Shown: one piece after another, positions 1-7,782 of the stretch
Numbering within the stretch: position 1 is the first letter of the stretch
How the letters are laid out: every line of letters starts with the position of its first letter
Source: Autumnicola psychrophila
Lineage (GTDB): Bacteria > Bacteroidota > Bacteroidia > Flavobacteriales > Flavobacteriaceae
Direction of reading: 5' to 3'
Assembly (NCBI RefSeq): GCF_031846645.1
Contig: NZ_JAVRHN010000010.1
Span: forward strand, 62,001 to 126,000
Length of the DNA stretch: 64,000 nt
Notes under the pieces: model-generated
What the model was told of the DNA's origin: nothing
The model's database searches: none
What the model saw: the letters and a program-made list of their open reading frames with translations, nothing else
Program-made: the position numbers and the translations under genes

Positions 1-514
1 AATCAATTCCCTATTTGTTTTTTTTATTTTATGATCCGGGAATTTAACACCTACTTCAAGTAACAGATCACGAATTTCTGTAGAACAATTTTTTTCCAAA
101 AAAGAATACAAGTAATATCTATTTTCTGGTCTGTACAAAAAATTTAATTTTTCTAGGAACTCATTTTTTTCTTGTTTGCCAAGATTTAATTTCTGCTCAA
201 TTACAGTTCGGTTTCCACGAGTATATTCATTAATGAAATCTTCAGTTTGATGGATCCCTAATCTATATTTTAATTTTCCTTTAATAAATTTCAACGTAAA
301 ATTAGGAGTATCAAAATCAAACATACCGAAATTATAAATTTTATCTATACCATTTTCTTTGTCGAAAATCCTGATGGCGCTATGACCAAAGGCAGAGTAG
401 ATTTCATTGCCAGGTGAACAAGTTAAGATACTGATTTCAATAGAATCTTTTGCAGAGCATAACTGACTTACAAAAAAGATTAATATGAAAATTAGTTTTT
501 TCAATATTTCCATT
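1..514 (-). CDS. DUF4105 / Lnb N-terminal-domain family protein (3' part missing)
   Basis: I translated this from the minus strand; the C-terminal part lies beyond the window edge. The protein starts with a hydrophobic signal-type segment (MEILKKLIFILIFF) and then carries the hallmarks of DUF4105: CSPGNEIYSAFGHSAIR with the conserved His, NFGMFDFDTPNF, and the motif KNCSTEIRDLL with the conserved Cys near residue 150. In Pfam this is called the Lnb N-terminal periplasmic domain. The family is therefore linked to lipoprotein N-acylation, or to a papain-like His/Cys active site facing the periplasm. The identification rests on the motifs. The catalytic role in this organism is inferred. It lies downstream of the FTR1 genes and separated from them by a gap of about 260 bp in which I see nothing. 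Confidence 0.8.
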
Positions 515-776
515 ATTTAACTTCAGTAAGTTATCCTAATCGGTGTAGGGAAAAGATAGGAGGACCAATTAATTTCTTTAACCTTACTAGTTGAAAGTGT
601 AAAAACAAATTTCGAAACATAAGAAACCTTTTTTAAAGATTTAGCTATCATTAAATTGTACTCCACCTTGAGTCAAGGACTACAGTTTTTCGAACTGCTC
701 CAGTAATTACAGGGACATCAGCCAACTAGTTAATTTGATAAAAAATTTAGATTATTTTTACTATCTATAGACTTTC

Positions 777-1028
777 TTACGTACTGCATTTATATACCAC
801 AAGCCCAGGATAAGTATCAACAAAATGCTCTGCCCCAAAATAGATTCCACGGTAGGATAAATCCCCAACTACTCTATTCTCATTTGATACGGAATCATAG
901 TAGCAGAGAGTAAACCCGATTCTTGAATAGTGTATACCTTTTCCTATAAGTATGATAGCAAGCAGGGTGATCATCCAGGACGAATACCGGAACAGCTGTC
1001 TTACGGGTATTTGTTGATTTTTTCCATT
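777..1028 (-). pseudogene. Remnant of a second FTR1 permease C-terminus
   Basis: Directly behind the stop codon of the intact FTR1 gene, and in the same reading frame, comes an open stretch whose first half aligns with the last membrane segments of that FTR1. RQLFRYSSWMITLLAIILIG followed by KGI matches GKFFKLASYMVAALAIVLTG followed by KGI. The rest no longer resembles the family clearly and ends at 777. An ATG at 974 could give a 65-residue peptide, but there is no REXXE motif and no full domain, so I read it as a decayed tandem copy or leftover of recombination. A small functional membrane protein is the less likely alternative. Confidence 0.5.
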
Positions 1029-2936
1029 TTATTCTTCTGTAACGAATTCTCGTGAGGATTGCAGATTACCTTTTTGATTTCGATTCCGCCAATGGAAAAA
1101 TATTATAATGACAAGTACAAGGAGCTGCGCCAGGATGGACTGTAAATTCGGGTAAATCCCCAATAGTTCTATACGGGGAGCAAAATCTATGGGTGAAATT
1201 GGGATGTAACCTACTTCCTGAAAGGCCATAATTCCTTTGCCTGTCAAAACAATTGCCAAGGCTGCTACCATATAGGAAGCCAATTTGAAGAATTTTCCTA
1301 TAGGTAGTTCTTTAGTAAATTTCACAAACACGATTGTTATAATGGCTATTATAATAACGGAAGTCAATAAGGCCCAGTTAATAGCAGAATTTGCGACATC
1401 GGGATTGCTCAGTTTCAGCGATGAAAGAAACAGGACCACTTCAAAAGCTTCCCTGAACACCACGATGAATGAGAAAATAAACAAGCCTATCCCATTTCCG
1501 GTTTCTGAAATGCGGTTTATTTTATTTTTTATGAAGTGTTTCCACTTCGATATTTCAGAATGGGAATGAAGCCAAACACCTGCAAAGAGCAACACCAGCA
1601 CAGCCAGAATAGCTCCAACACCTTCCATCAATTCTCTTGATGCTCCGCTTAAATTGATGAGTTTATCTACAAAAAACCAACTCACCACACCGATTAGTAC
1701 GGCCAAAATCCATCCGGAATGTACGGCTACCACTGCGCGTTTAATTTTCATAGGTTTTAGAACACGGAGAATAATGAGGATAATCAGCAATGCTTCTAAT
1801 GCCTCCCTGATAAGGATTGATAATGCAGCACCATAAATAAATGCAAAGGAATAGTCCCTTTCTGCTAATATAGACTTAGCCGAATTTATTTCTTTTTTTA
1901 GGGAATTATAATACTTTTCCGCACCTATTTTGTTGTTGTTTTGAAGTGCCTTTCGGTAAGCAATCATATCCCTCTCAATATCTCTCACCAATGAAGGCGC
2001 AGATGCACCCAATATATTCTCCACCAGCTCAACTCCTTCGAGGTAGGATGTCAAGGCATATTTTTCAGCAATTTTATTATTGCCTTTTTGATATTCATTA
2101 TACGAAAGATCAAGATTGGTCAAAGCAATATTTAGAGGTTCAGGTCTTTCAGGTTCATAATTCCGCACCTGACCAACTGTTATATTGCTGAAAGATTTAT
2201 TCAAAAAATGTTGCAATTCTTCATCGTTCCATTTGCTGATGCTGTCAAGATGCAAATTGGATGGCAATTGAGCTCTTGAAATTTCTTCATTGTGCTTTAG
2301 TGACAACACGTAAAAAGATAAGTCCCAAAGCTCTTCTTCTGTAAGACGATTGTAAGAAGCCATCCCCGTACCCTCAATCCCCAATTTGATGACATTGTAA
2401 GCCTGAAGTGGGGACAACTGAGCTTCGTGGAAATTGGTCGGTGCAGGATCTAAATTTCCGGCTAAAGCTCCGTCCCCATATCCTTTGCCTCCGTGACAGG
2501 ACACGCAATTATTCTGGTACAGGGAGGCTCCATTCTTTAACGAGGGATAACGATTAGGTGTAATTTTCAAAATTCCAAGATCGAGAATTTTGTTTTTGAC
2601 ATTTAAGGCAATTGTAGAAATCGCTTCTGGATCCTTTTTGTCCGCAACAGCTTGTTGCAATTCCTGCAGAGGTTCATGAAGCTTTTTAAACCTGGTGTTA
2701 TTAATTGTATGTGATAAATCCTCCTGAAGTGCAATGGATTTTGTTGCAAACTCGCTCATTTCGGCGAATTCAAACTCATTGATTATTTTGCCATCCTCCA
2801 CCGCTACTGGATAATCCTTGGAAATATAATCCAGGAGGGTAACTAAAGTGCGCAAATCGGTATCATTAACCGCGTTTTGCGAAAACATCTTTACTGAAAA
2901 GAAAATAAAAAAGAAAACAACCTTGTATTTATTCAT
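1029..2936 (-). CDS. Cytochrome c domain-FTR1 family iron permease fusion
   Basis: The 635-residue protein starts with a signal peptide (residues 1-19). A periplasmic part with a haem c motif CVSCH at 144-148 follows, with a plausible axial Met at 192 (EGTGM). From about 365 onward it is a polytopic FTR1/EfeU-like permease. The two REXXE iron-binding motifs are both present: REALE at 377-381 and REAFE at 495-499. FTR1 proteins import oxidised ferrous iron as Fe(III), usually with a ferroxidase partner. The fused cytochrome c suggests that electrons from iron oxidation go to the respiratory chain, which is an inference. Its place at the end of a metal-efflux island could mean import of iron, or of another metal. 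The fused architecture is common in Bacteroidota. Confidence 0.88.
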   Translation of the reverse strand: MNKYKVVFFFIFFSVKMFSQNAVNDTDLRTLVTLLDYISKDYPVAVEDGKIINEFEFAEMSEFATKSIALQEDLSHTINNTRFKKLHEPLQELQQAVADKKDPEAISTIALNVKNKILDLGILKITPNRYPSLKNGASLYQNNCVSCHGGKGYGDGALAGNLDPAPTNFHEAQLSPLQAYNVIKLGIEGTGMASYNRLTEEELWDLSFYVLSLKHNEEISRAQLPSNLHLDSISKWNDEELQHFLNKSFSNITVGQVRNYEPERPEPLNIALTNLDLSYNEYQKGNNKIAEKYALTSYLEGVELVENILGASAPSLVRDIERDMIAYRKALQNNNKIGAEKYYNSLKKEINSAKSILAERDYSFAFIYGAALSILIREALEALLIILIILRVLKPMKIKRAVVAVHSGWILAVLIGVVSWFFVDKLINLSGASRELMEGVGAILAVLVLLFAGVWLHSHSEISKWKHFIKNKINRISETGNGIGLFIFSFIVVFREAFEVVLFLSSLKLSNPDVANSAINWALLTSVIIIAIITIVFVKFTKELPIGKFFKLASYMVAALAIVLTGKGIMAFQEVGYIPISPIDFAPRIELLGIYPNLQSILAQLLVLVIIIFFHWRNRNQKGNLQSSREFVTEE

Positions 2937-3117
2937 ACTAAATCTAAATAAGGGTAAATATACAGTTCTGCGATTTTATAAGAAAATTAATAATCACTAA
3001 TACAGATTTTTTTTTCGTTTAGCTCCAAAAGGATAAGGGGATCTACGTGAATAATTCAGATGGACAAACTCGAGGAACTCCTCCTTCTTGATCCATCCAA
3101 TTCTTGTTTGAGGCACT

Positions 3118-3327
3118 TTACCGCTCCAATTTCAAAATTCTTCCGGCACCACGGTTTACAATGATAAACACAATGGTACGTATAAACAGATCGGGCAGTT
3201 TTGACGCTGTGAAATAAGGTCCCGATGGTCTAAAGAGCAGCTTTAAAGATGTCAACAGTAGGTCAGACTCACAGAATTTCACCCAGGCAACTATTCTCAA
3301 GACTACTACCGAAAGCCAAACGTTCAT
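3118..3327 (-). pseudogene. Remnant of a CDF cation transporter C-terminus
   Basis: The last 27 or so codons (about 3118-3201) read LPDLFIRTIVFIIVNRGAGR and then ILKLER. They match the C-terminus of the intact CDF transporter at 4057-4848, where WPDLVIGGIVFTFVMRGAIR is followed by ILKLAK. The upstream part of this open stretch does not resemble a CDF and there is no DxxxD site. I therefore read it as the surviving 3' end of a duplicated CDF gene. It abuts the LspA gene: an ATG at 3327 touches the lspA stop codon. A young chimeric small protein cannot be excluded. Confidence 0.45.
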
Positions 3328-4016
3328 TAATAAGTGTCGTTCACAATTGTTCTGCTACCTTCAGTATATTTCAACTTTATCTTATCCGATATTTTCTGTT
3401 CTTTTCTTTGTTTATTTTGAAAGATCAGGAGTAAAAAAACTCCCGTGCTAATCCAAACATCTGCGGTATTGAATACAGGGTCGAAAAAAGTAAATTCATT
3501 GCCTCCCCATAATGGCAGCCATTCCGGAAGCCTTGTATCAATAATGGGAAAGAACCACATATCCACCACATTGCCATTTAAAAATCCAGCATAACCACCA
3601 CCTGCCGGGAATATTTCTGCAATGTTGCGAATTACTGGATCACTTTTTTCAAAGATCAGTCCGTAAAATGCACCATCAATCAAATTACCCAATGCACCTG
3701 CGTATATAAATGCTGCAGAGATTATAAAGATTTTGGCATAGCCTTCGTGTATCATCTTTTTGATATAAAAAGTCCCCCAAACAATGGCGGCCAGCCGAAA
3801 TAGGATCAAAACAAGCTTGGCCAGGTATCCATCCCCAAACTTAAAGCCCCAGGCCATCCCGGGATTTTCCAAAAAATGTAAGCGAAACCAATCAAGCCCA
3901 AGGACTTTTATTTCTTCGCCATAGTAAAAATTCGTCTTTATATAAACCTTTATTGCTTGGTCTATTGCCAACAACAGTAAAATCAAGAATGCTACATTTC
4001 TTTTATTCATAATCAT
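3327..4016 (-). CDS. lspA: Signal peptidase II (LspA) paralogue in a metal island
   Basis: LspA is the inner-membrane aspartyl protease that cuts signal peptides from prolipoproteins. The 229-residue protein has four hydrophobic segments (about 8-24, 65-82, 96-120 and 186-200). The family motifs are GALGNLIDG (107-115), GNVVDM with Asp152, and FNTADVWISTG with Asp186; Asp152 and Asp186 would be the catalytic pair. It is longer than the typical enzyme of about 160 residues, with an insert between the two Asp motifs and a polar C-terminal tail. A second in-frame Met lies two codons in. LspA copies next to heavy-metal exporters are a recurrent pattern, perhaps serving metal-island lipoproteins such as CzcB. 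That link is an inference. Confidence 0.82.
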   Translation of the reverse strand: MIMNKRNVAFLILLLLAIDQAIKVYIKTNFYYGEEIKVLGLDWFRLHFLENPGMAWGFKFGDGYLAKLVLILFRLAAIVWGTFYIKKMIHEGYAKIFIISAAFIYAGALGNLIDGAFYGLIFEKSDPVIRNIAEIFPAGGGYAGFLNGNVVDMWFFPIIDTRLPEWLPLWGGNEFTFFDPVFNTADVWISTGVFLLLIFQNKQRKEQKISDKIKLKYTEGSRTIVNDTY

Positions 4017-4056
4017 CTTGTTGTTACCAATACATATTGCGGATCATATATTTAAA

Positions 4057-4848
4057 TTATTTCGCCAGTTTCAATATTCTTATGGCACCGCGCATTACGA
4101 AAGTGAACACGATTCCACCAATCACCAAATCGGGCCATTTACTATCGAGAAAATATACCAGCACACCGGCCAGGATTACCCCGCCATTTACAATAATATC
4201 GTTGGAAGTAAAAATCGCGCTCGCCTGCATATGCGCTTCCTTACTTTTGGCTTTGTTGATCAACCAAAGCGAAATAAGATTACCCAGTAAGGCAAAAATG
4301 GAAACAATGATCATCCATTGAAACATTGGTATTTCACTTTCACTAAAGAATCTTCTTAAAATTTCCATAAATCCAAGTGTCGCCAGAGCCATCTGAAAGT
4401 ACCCGCTAAACTTTGCCACTTTCTTCTTTCTTGAAATAGCACCACCAACCGCGAACAGACTTAATGCGTACACTATAGAATCTGCCAGCATATCCAAGGA
4501 ATCTGCAATAAGACCCATAGAAGACGAAATCCAACCCGTAGTCATTTCGATAACGAAAAAACCAAAATTGATTCCCAAGACCCACCAAAGAATCTTTTTT
4601 TGTTTTGATTGGTCTTCCCATACGGGAGGCTCGGCTTCTTCGGTTCCCTGAAGTGTATCCCCGAGCTTTAAACTGGCTATCGATGTCTGTATATCTTCAA
4701 TGCCATCCAAATGATACACGTGCAATTTTCTGTTGGGTATATCAAAATCTAGGTATTTTACTTGAGGGTAAGTCTCCAATTTCATCCGAATCATTTGCTC
4801 TTCGGAAGGACAATCCATTTTCTGAATGGTAAAATTTGATCTTTTCAT
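4057..4848 (-). CDS. CDF cation efflux transporter with N-terminal HMA-like domain
   Basis: The 263-residue protein begins with a ferredoxin-like, HMA-type domain (about 4-65). In it the usual metal-binding CxxC is replaced by MDCPSEE (11-17), leaving one Cys. A CDF membrane domain follows from about 85. The metal-site signature DMLAD (Asp119 and Asp123) sits in TM2, and FTSND with Asp217 in TM5, where canonical CDFs have HxxxD. CDFs export Zn, Co, Cd, Fe or Mn by proton antiport. It lies between a Fur-type regulator and LspA on the same strand, so it is probably co-regulated with them. There is no long cytoplasmic C-terminal domain. Substrate unknown. Confidence 0.85.
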   Translation of the reverse strand: MKRSNFTIQKMDCPSEEQMIRMKLETYPQVKYLDFDIPNRKLHVYHLDGIEDIQTSIASLKLGDTLQGTEEAEPPVWEDQSKQKKILWWVLGINFGFFVIEMTTGWISSSMGLIADSLDMLADSIVYALSLFAVGGAISRKKKVAKFSGYFQMALATLGFMEILRRFFSESEIPMFQWMIIVSIFALLGNLISLWLINKAKSKEAHMQASAIFTSNDIIVNGGVILAGVLVYFLDSKWPDLVIGGIVFTFVMRGAIRILKLAK

Positions 4849-4958
4849 TTAAATTTTATTTAGTACCATAAATTATTTTTCAAAACTCTTTATGCTAAAC
4901 ATTTGAAAATAATTTTAAGGCTTAAAATTAATGGAAATAATTATGCAACAGTAGTGCA

Positions 4959-5378
4959 TTAACTTCCATTACATTTATTACAGATGCCTTTAACCACTAA
5001 ATTGGCGTCCATAGCTTTAAATCCTGATGGCAAACTTATATGTGGAAGTTTTTGCTCGGTCAAACACTGTGTTTCGTTGCAGGTCGTGCAATAGAAATGA
5101 AGATGTAAGTCATTATCTATTTCACAATTACAACCTGCTTCACAAAGTGCGTATTTTGCCACCCCGGTGCCGTCTTCAATTTTATGTACAATGCTCTTTT
5201 CTTCAAAGGTTTTTAAGGTGCGGTAAAGGGTCGTCCTGTCAGATTTTTCAAAAGCTGCTTCCAGGTCCTGTATACTTCCTGCTGCTATTTGCTTTTGCAG
5301 TGTTTCCAAAACCAGCAGGCGCATTGCCGTTGGGCGAATATTTTTCTCTTTTAGTTTATTTTCAATATTTGAAAGCAT
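4959..5378 (-). CDS. Fur-family transcriptional regulator (copy 1)
   Basis: A 139-residue Fur-type repressor. The N-terminal winged helix has NIRPTAMRLLVL and the recognition-helix region RTTLYRTLKTFEE. The C-terminal dimerisation domain has the HLHFYC and CxxC elements (CTTC and CNKC) expected for a structural zinc site. Fur proteins repress metal-transport genes when loaded with Fe, Zn or Mn. This one sits 110 bp upstream of one CDF and 54 bp downstream of another on the same strand, so it probably controls its own cluster. It is one of three paralogues in the window and the most divergent of the three. Confidence 0.85.
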   Translation of the reverse strand: MLSNIENKLKEKNIRPTAMRLLVLETLQKQIAAGSIQDLEAAFEKSDRTTLYRTLKTFEEKSIVHKIEDGTGVAKYALCEAGCNCEIDNDLHLHFYCTTCNETQCLTEQKLPHISLPSGFKAMDANLVVKGICNKCNGS

Positions 5379-5431
5379 AATTAAATTCTTTTTAAAAATA
5401 GATGTATCCTCTGGTAACTCCTTTTTAATTA

Positions 5432-6058
5432 TTACTTTTTAGCTCCCCTACGCGCATTCCGTGCTTGCTTAAGGATTTCCCATCCTCCTTTTAATACAAT
5501 TCCTACGGTTATAAGGCTGATGATTAAATCCGGAAGAGGGGAGTTAAGCAGCATCACCCCAATACCGGATAATACAATCCCTAAATTAACAAGCATATCG
5601 TTGCTGGTAAATACCATAGAGGCCTTCATATGGACTCCTTTTCCACTGTGGGATTTGAGCAAGCGCATAGCTATAAGGTTGCTGGCAGCATTCACCGTTG
5701 CAGTAATGATCATCGCCCAGCCAATTGGTTCGGCTTGTGTAACGAACCGCCTGATCACTTCACCTAGCAACAATAAGCCCAATATAATCAAAAGTATGCC
5801 TGAAAGATTTGCAGCACGTGATTGCGCAGCAACACCTTTGCCCACAGCGTAAATGCTTACAATGTAAACGGCTGAATCAGCCAGATTGTCAAGGGCTGCA
5901 CCCAATAATCCTGTGGAATTTGCAACAAAGCCAACAATACCGGCCAATGCCACCTGAAACATATTGATTCCCAGGACCTGTTTTAATGTTTTTCTTTCGG
6001 CTTTATTGGCCGTATCGAGCTGGATCTCAGCTTCTTCGTTTTTAGTGTCAGGGCTCAT
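5432..6058 (-). CDS. CDF-type cation transporter (short form)
   Basis: A 208-residue membrane protein of the cation diffusion facilitator type without an N-terminal metal domain. TM2 carries DNLAD (Asp57 and Asp61), and TM5 carries FTSND with Asp154. The same FTSND variant occurs in the neighbouring CDF at 4057, so the two are close paralogues. There is no cytoplasmic C-terminal domain, and the protein is shorter than the usual CDF of about 300 residues. It follows a small membrane protein with a 4-bp overlap (ATGA), which indicates translational coupling. Likely role: export of a divalent metal, probably Fe, Zn or Co. The substrate is not visible from the sequence. Confidence 0.83.
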   Translation of the reverse strand: MSPDTKNEEAEIQLDTANKAERKTLKQVLGINMFQVALAGIVGFVANSTGLLGAALDNLADSAVYIVSIYAVGKGVAAQSRAANLSGILLIILGLLLLGEVIRRFVTQAEPIGWAMIITATVNAASNLIAMRLLKSHSGKGVHMKASMVFTSNDMLVNLGIVLSGIGVMLLNSPLPDLIISLITVGIVLKGGWEILKQARNARRGAKK

Positions 6059-6276
6059 TTTTTCTTTATTTTTTTAATCCACCCATAGTACATGGAAAAA
6101 ACCAGTATGATAGGCCAAAACACTATAGAAAAAGTATTGAGTCCTTCAGTCAGGGCAATAAAACCAAAATCCAGGGGGAGGTTCGCATTAAATAATCCTA
6201 TTCCCCAGTGGAAAATTATCTGGGCACTAGCGAAACCTGTAAAAAATTTTGCTGATTCTTTTTTTCGATTTGCCAT
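6055..6276 (-). CDS. Small two-TM membrane protein coupled to CDF
   Basis: I do not recognise this family. I chose the ATG at 6276 (MANRKKESAKFF), which gives 73 residues; an upstream ATG at 6372 would add a poorly supported basic leader. The protein has a hydrophilic start, two hydrophobic stretches (about 12-30 and 45-63) and a lysine-rich C-terminus. The stop codon overlaps the start of the CDF gene by 4 bp, so the two are almost certainly translated together. An accessory or stabilising role for the transporter is possible but is only an inference from context. Confidence 0.6.
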   Translation of the reverse strand: MANRKKESAKFFTGFASAQIIFHWGIGLFNANLPLDFGFIALTEGLNTFSIVFWPIILVFSMYYGWIKKIKKK

Positions 6277-6418
6277 TTTTCCAATTTTTAATTGCTTTAT
6301 TTTTCGCTTATAAAGGCTATTCATACTTCGCATTCTTACATTTAGGCTGATGCTCAGCTGCTTTTTCAACATCTATTTAAAGACATAACGTCCCATATAA
6401 AAAAATGAGCTGGCGAGC

Positions 6419-6443
6419 CTGAGATTGTCCTCAGGACAATCAG
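6419..6443 (-). terminator. Stem-loop with downstream T-run (minus strand)
   Basis: GATTGTCCT and AGGACAATC form a 9-bp perfect inverted repeat around one base (6423-6441). The stem extends with CCTGA/TCAGG across a small bulge. On the minus strand a run of seven T follows about 15 nt later. It lies just after the DUF4184 gene, so it may end that transcript. The gap before the T-run weakens the call. Confidence 0.4.
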
Positions 6444-6495
6444 GCGGTGCAAGTACGCAAGGACTTTGGATTAAGCAATAAGTATAGCATTGTTT

Positions 6496-7236
6496 TTAGT
6501 TGTTACCGCCAGTTTTGCATTGATTTAATATTATTGGGGTCAGTGTCAGACTTAACAGAATCGCTGAAATAATTGAAACAATTACATTTTTATATTGGTC
6601 TATCTCAAGTCCGCTCAAAAATTTTAATAATATAATTACCAAAGTCAATCCTATTAAGAGTCCCCAATATTTAAGATCAATTTTTATCTTTTTGTTTTTC
6701 TCAGTCGGTAGTTTGTAAACAGTATATGCAATTAAGAATATGCCGAGCACAGTGCTTGAACGTTCAAATATTTTAAAAAAAGAAATTTGGTTGCCAAATA
6801 CATTTATGATCTTTGGCAATTTTAAAAAAGTCTGAGCGGAATAACCGTTGTCATGGGCCAAACCATCCCAAAGAATATGAGAAGCAGCCCCTATTAATAT
6901 TGAAATTACCACAACCAACCTTTTTGTTTTAAAATGTCGGCTCCAGTTAAGTTTCTTAAATGTGGATAACCGTGATTGTATAGCTGACGGTAAATTATCA
7001 ATTAGACTGTCACGAACAATGTTGTGAAAAATGAAAGCAAGTAATAGTCCTAAGGGTAAATCGAACCATAAAAGTCCTTCAATCGTGTGACCGTAATTCC
7101 CTTTAATTTTCATTCTTAAGAAGTATTCAAAATCTGGGGTTAGGCTTCCAACTACAAGCCCCGTCAGCGAGAACCAGTGCTTTGGCAAATAAACAAATGG
7201 TAAAACAATTGCTGGATGTGAAAAGGTAAATGGCAT
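6496..7236 (-). CDS. DUF4184 family membrane protein
   Basis: The N-terminus MPFTFSHPAIVLPF and the following GSLTPDFEYFLRM are the signature of DUF4184. This is a family of predicted membrane proteins with conserved His and Asp residues (His7, the PDFEYF motif, and SHILWDGLAHDNG in the middle), which recalls membrane-bound metal-dependent hydrolases of the YfhO/YdjM type. The 246-residue protein has about six hydrophobic segments. Function unknown; the His/Asp motifs could form a metal site, which is an inference. It sits between a Fur paralogue and the small membrane protein, with 72 bp to the Fur gene. Confidence 0.75.
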   Translation of the reverse strand: MPFTFSHPAIVLPFVYLPKHWFSLTGLVVGSLTPDFEYFLRMKIKGNYGHTIEGLLWFDLPLGLLLAFIFHNIVRDSLIDNLPSAIQSRLSTFKKLNWSRHFKTKRLVVVISILIGAASHILWDGLAHDNGYSAQTFLKLPKIINVFGNQISFFKIFERSSTVLGIFLIAYTVYKLPTEKNKKIKIDLKYWGLLIGLTLVIILLKFLSGLEIDQYKNVIVSIISAILLSLTLTPIILNQCKTGGNN

Positions 7237-7308
7237 CTATTTTTTATCGTTTTTTAATTGGCTGTAACACGAAGGTATTGCTATAAACTTGCAATGAGAT
7301 TGCATATT

Positions 7309-7722
7309 TCAACTTGCACAGTTTTGACAAATGCCCTTTACAAGAACTTTTGTCTCCACTGGAATTAAATTTTCGGGTAAGGGCACATTCGGAACTTCAG
7401 ATTTTGGCAGGCAGAAAGTTTCTTGGCAAATATTATAGTAAAAATGGACATGGATACCTTTAGGAGCGCATTCACATCCTTCTCCGCATAAAGCAAATTT
7501 AGTTGCTCCTGCTCCATCTTCTATCCGGTGTACCAATTTTATTTCTTCAAAGTTTTTCAATGCAGGGTACAGGGTGGTTAGGTCGGCCTTTTCAAGGGTC
7601 TCTTCTAAATCATCCAAGCCTACTGCTGTTTTTTGTCTTTGAAGTGTATCCAGTACCAGCAAACGCATGGCTGTTGGCCGTACCTTCTTTTGTTCAAGTT
7701 GTTTTTCTAAATCCTTTTTCAT
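7309..7722 (-). CDS. Fur-family regulator paralogue with altered key residues (copy 2)
   Basis: I start this 137-residue protein at the ATG at 7722 (MKKDLEKQLEQKKVRPTAM), which aligns with its paralogues; the frame is open to an earlier ATG at 7764. It is closely related to copy 3 at 20596-21024. In the recognition-helix region copy 3 has DRITLYRTLKTFEE, while this protein reads DLTTLYPALKNFEE, so two arginines are gone and a proline is introduced. The first zinc-ligand pair is also changed, from FYCQNC to FYYNIC. The last pair CQNC is intact. It probably binds DNA differently or not at all. It lies downstream of lpdA on the same strand. Confidence 0.78.
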   Translation of the reverse strand: MKKDLEKQLEQKKVRPTAMRLLVLDTLQRQKTAVGLDDLEETLEKADLTTLYPALKNFEEIKLVHRIEDGAGATKFALCGEGCECAPKGIHVHFYYNICQETFCLPKSEVPNVPLPENLIPVETKVLVKGICQNCAS

Positions 7723-7782
7723 TATTCGTGACTTTTGTATTAATACAATAACTTTTAAAAACACAGCAGTTCTTGTTTGTAT

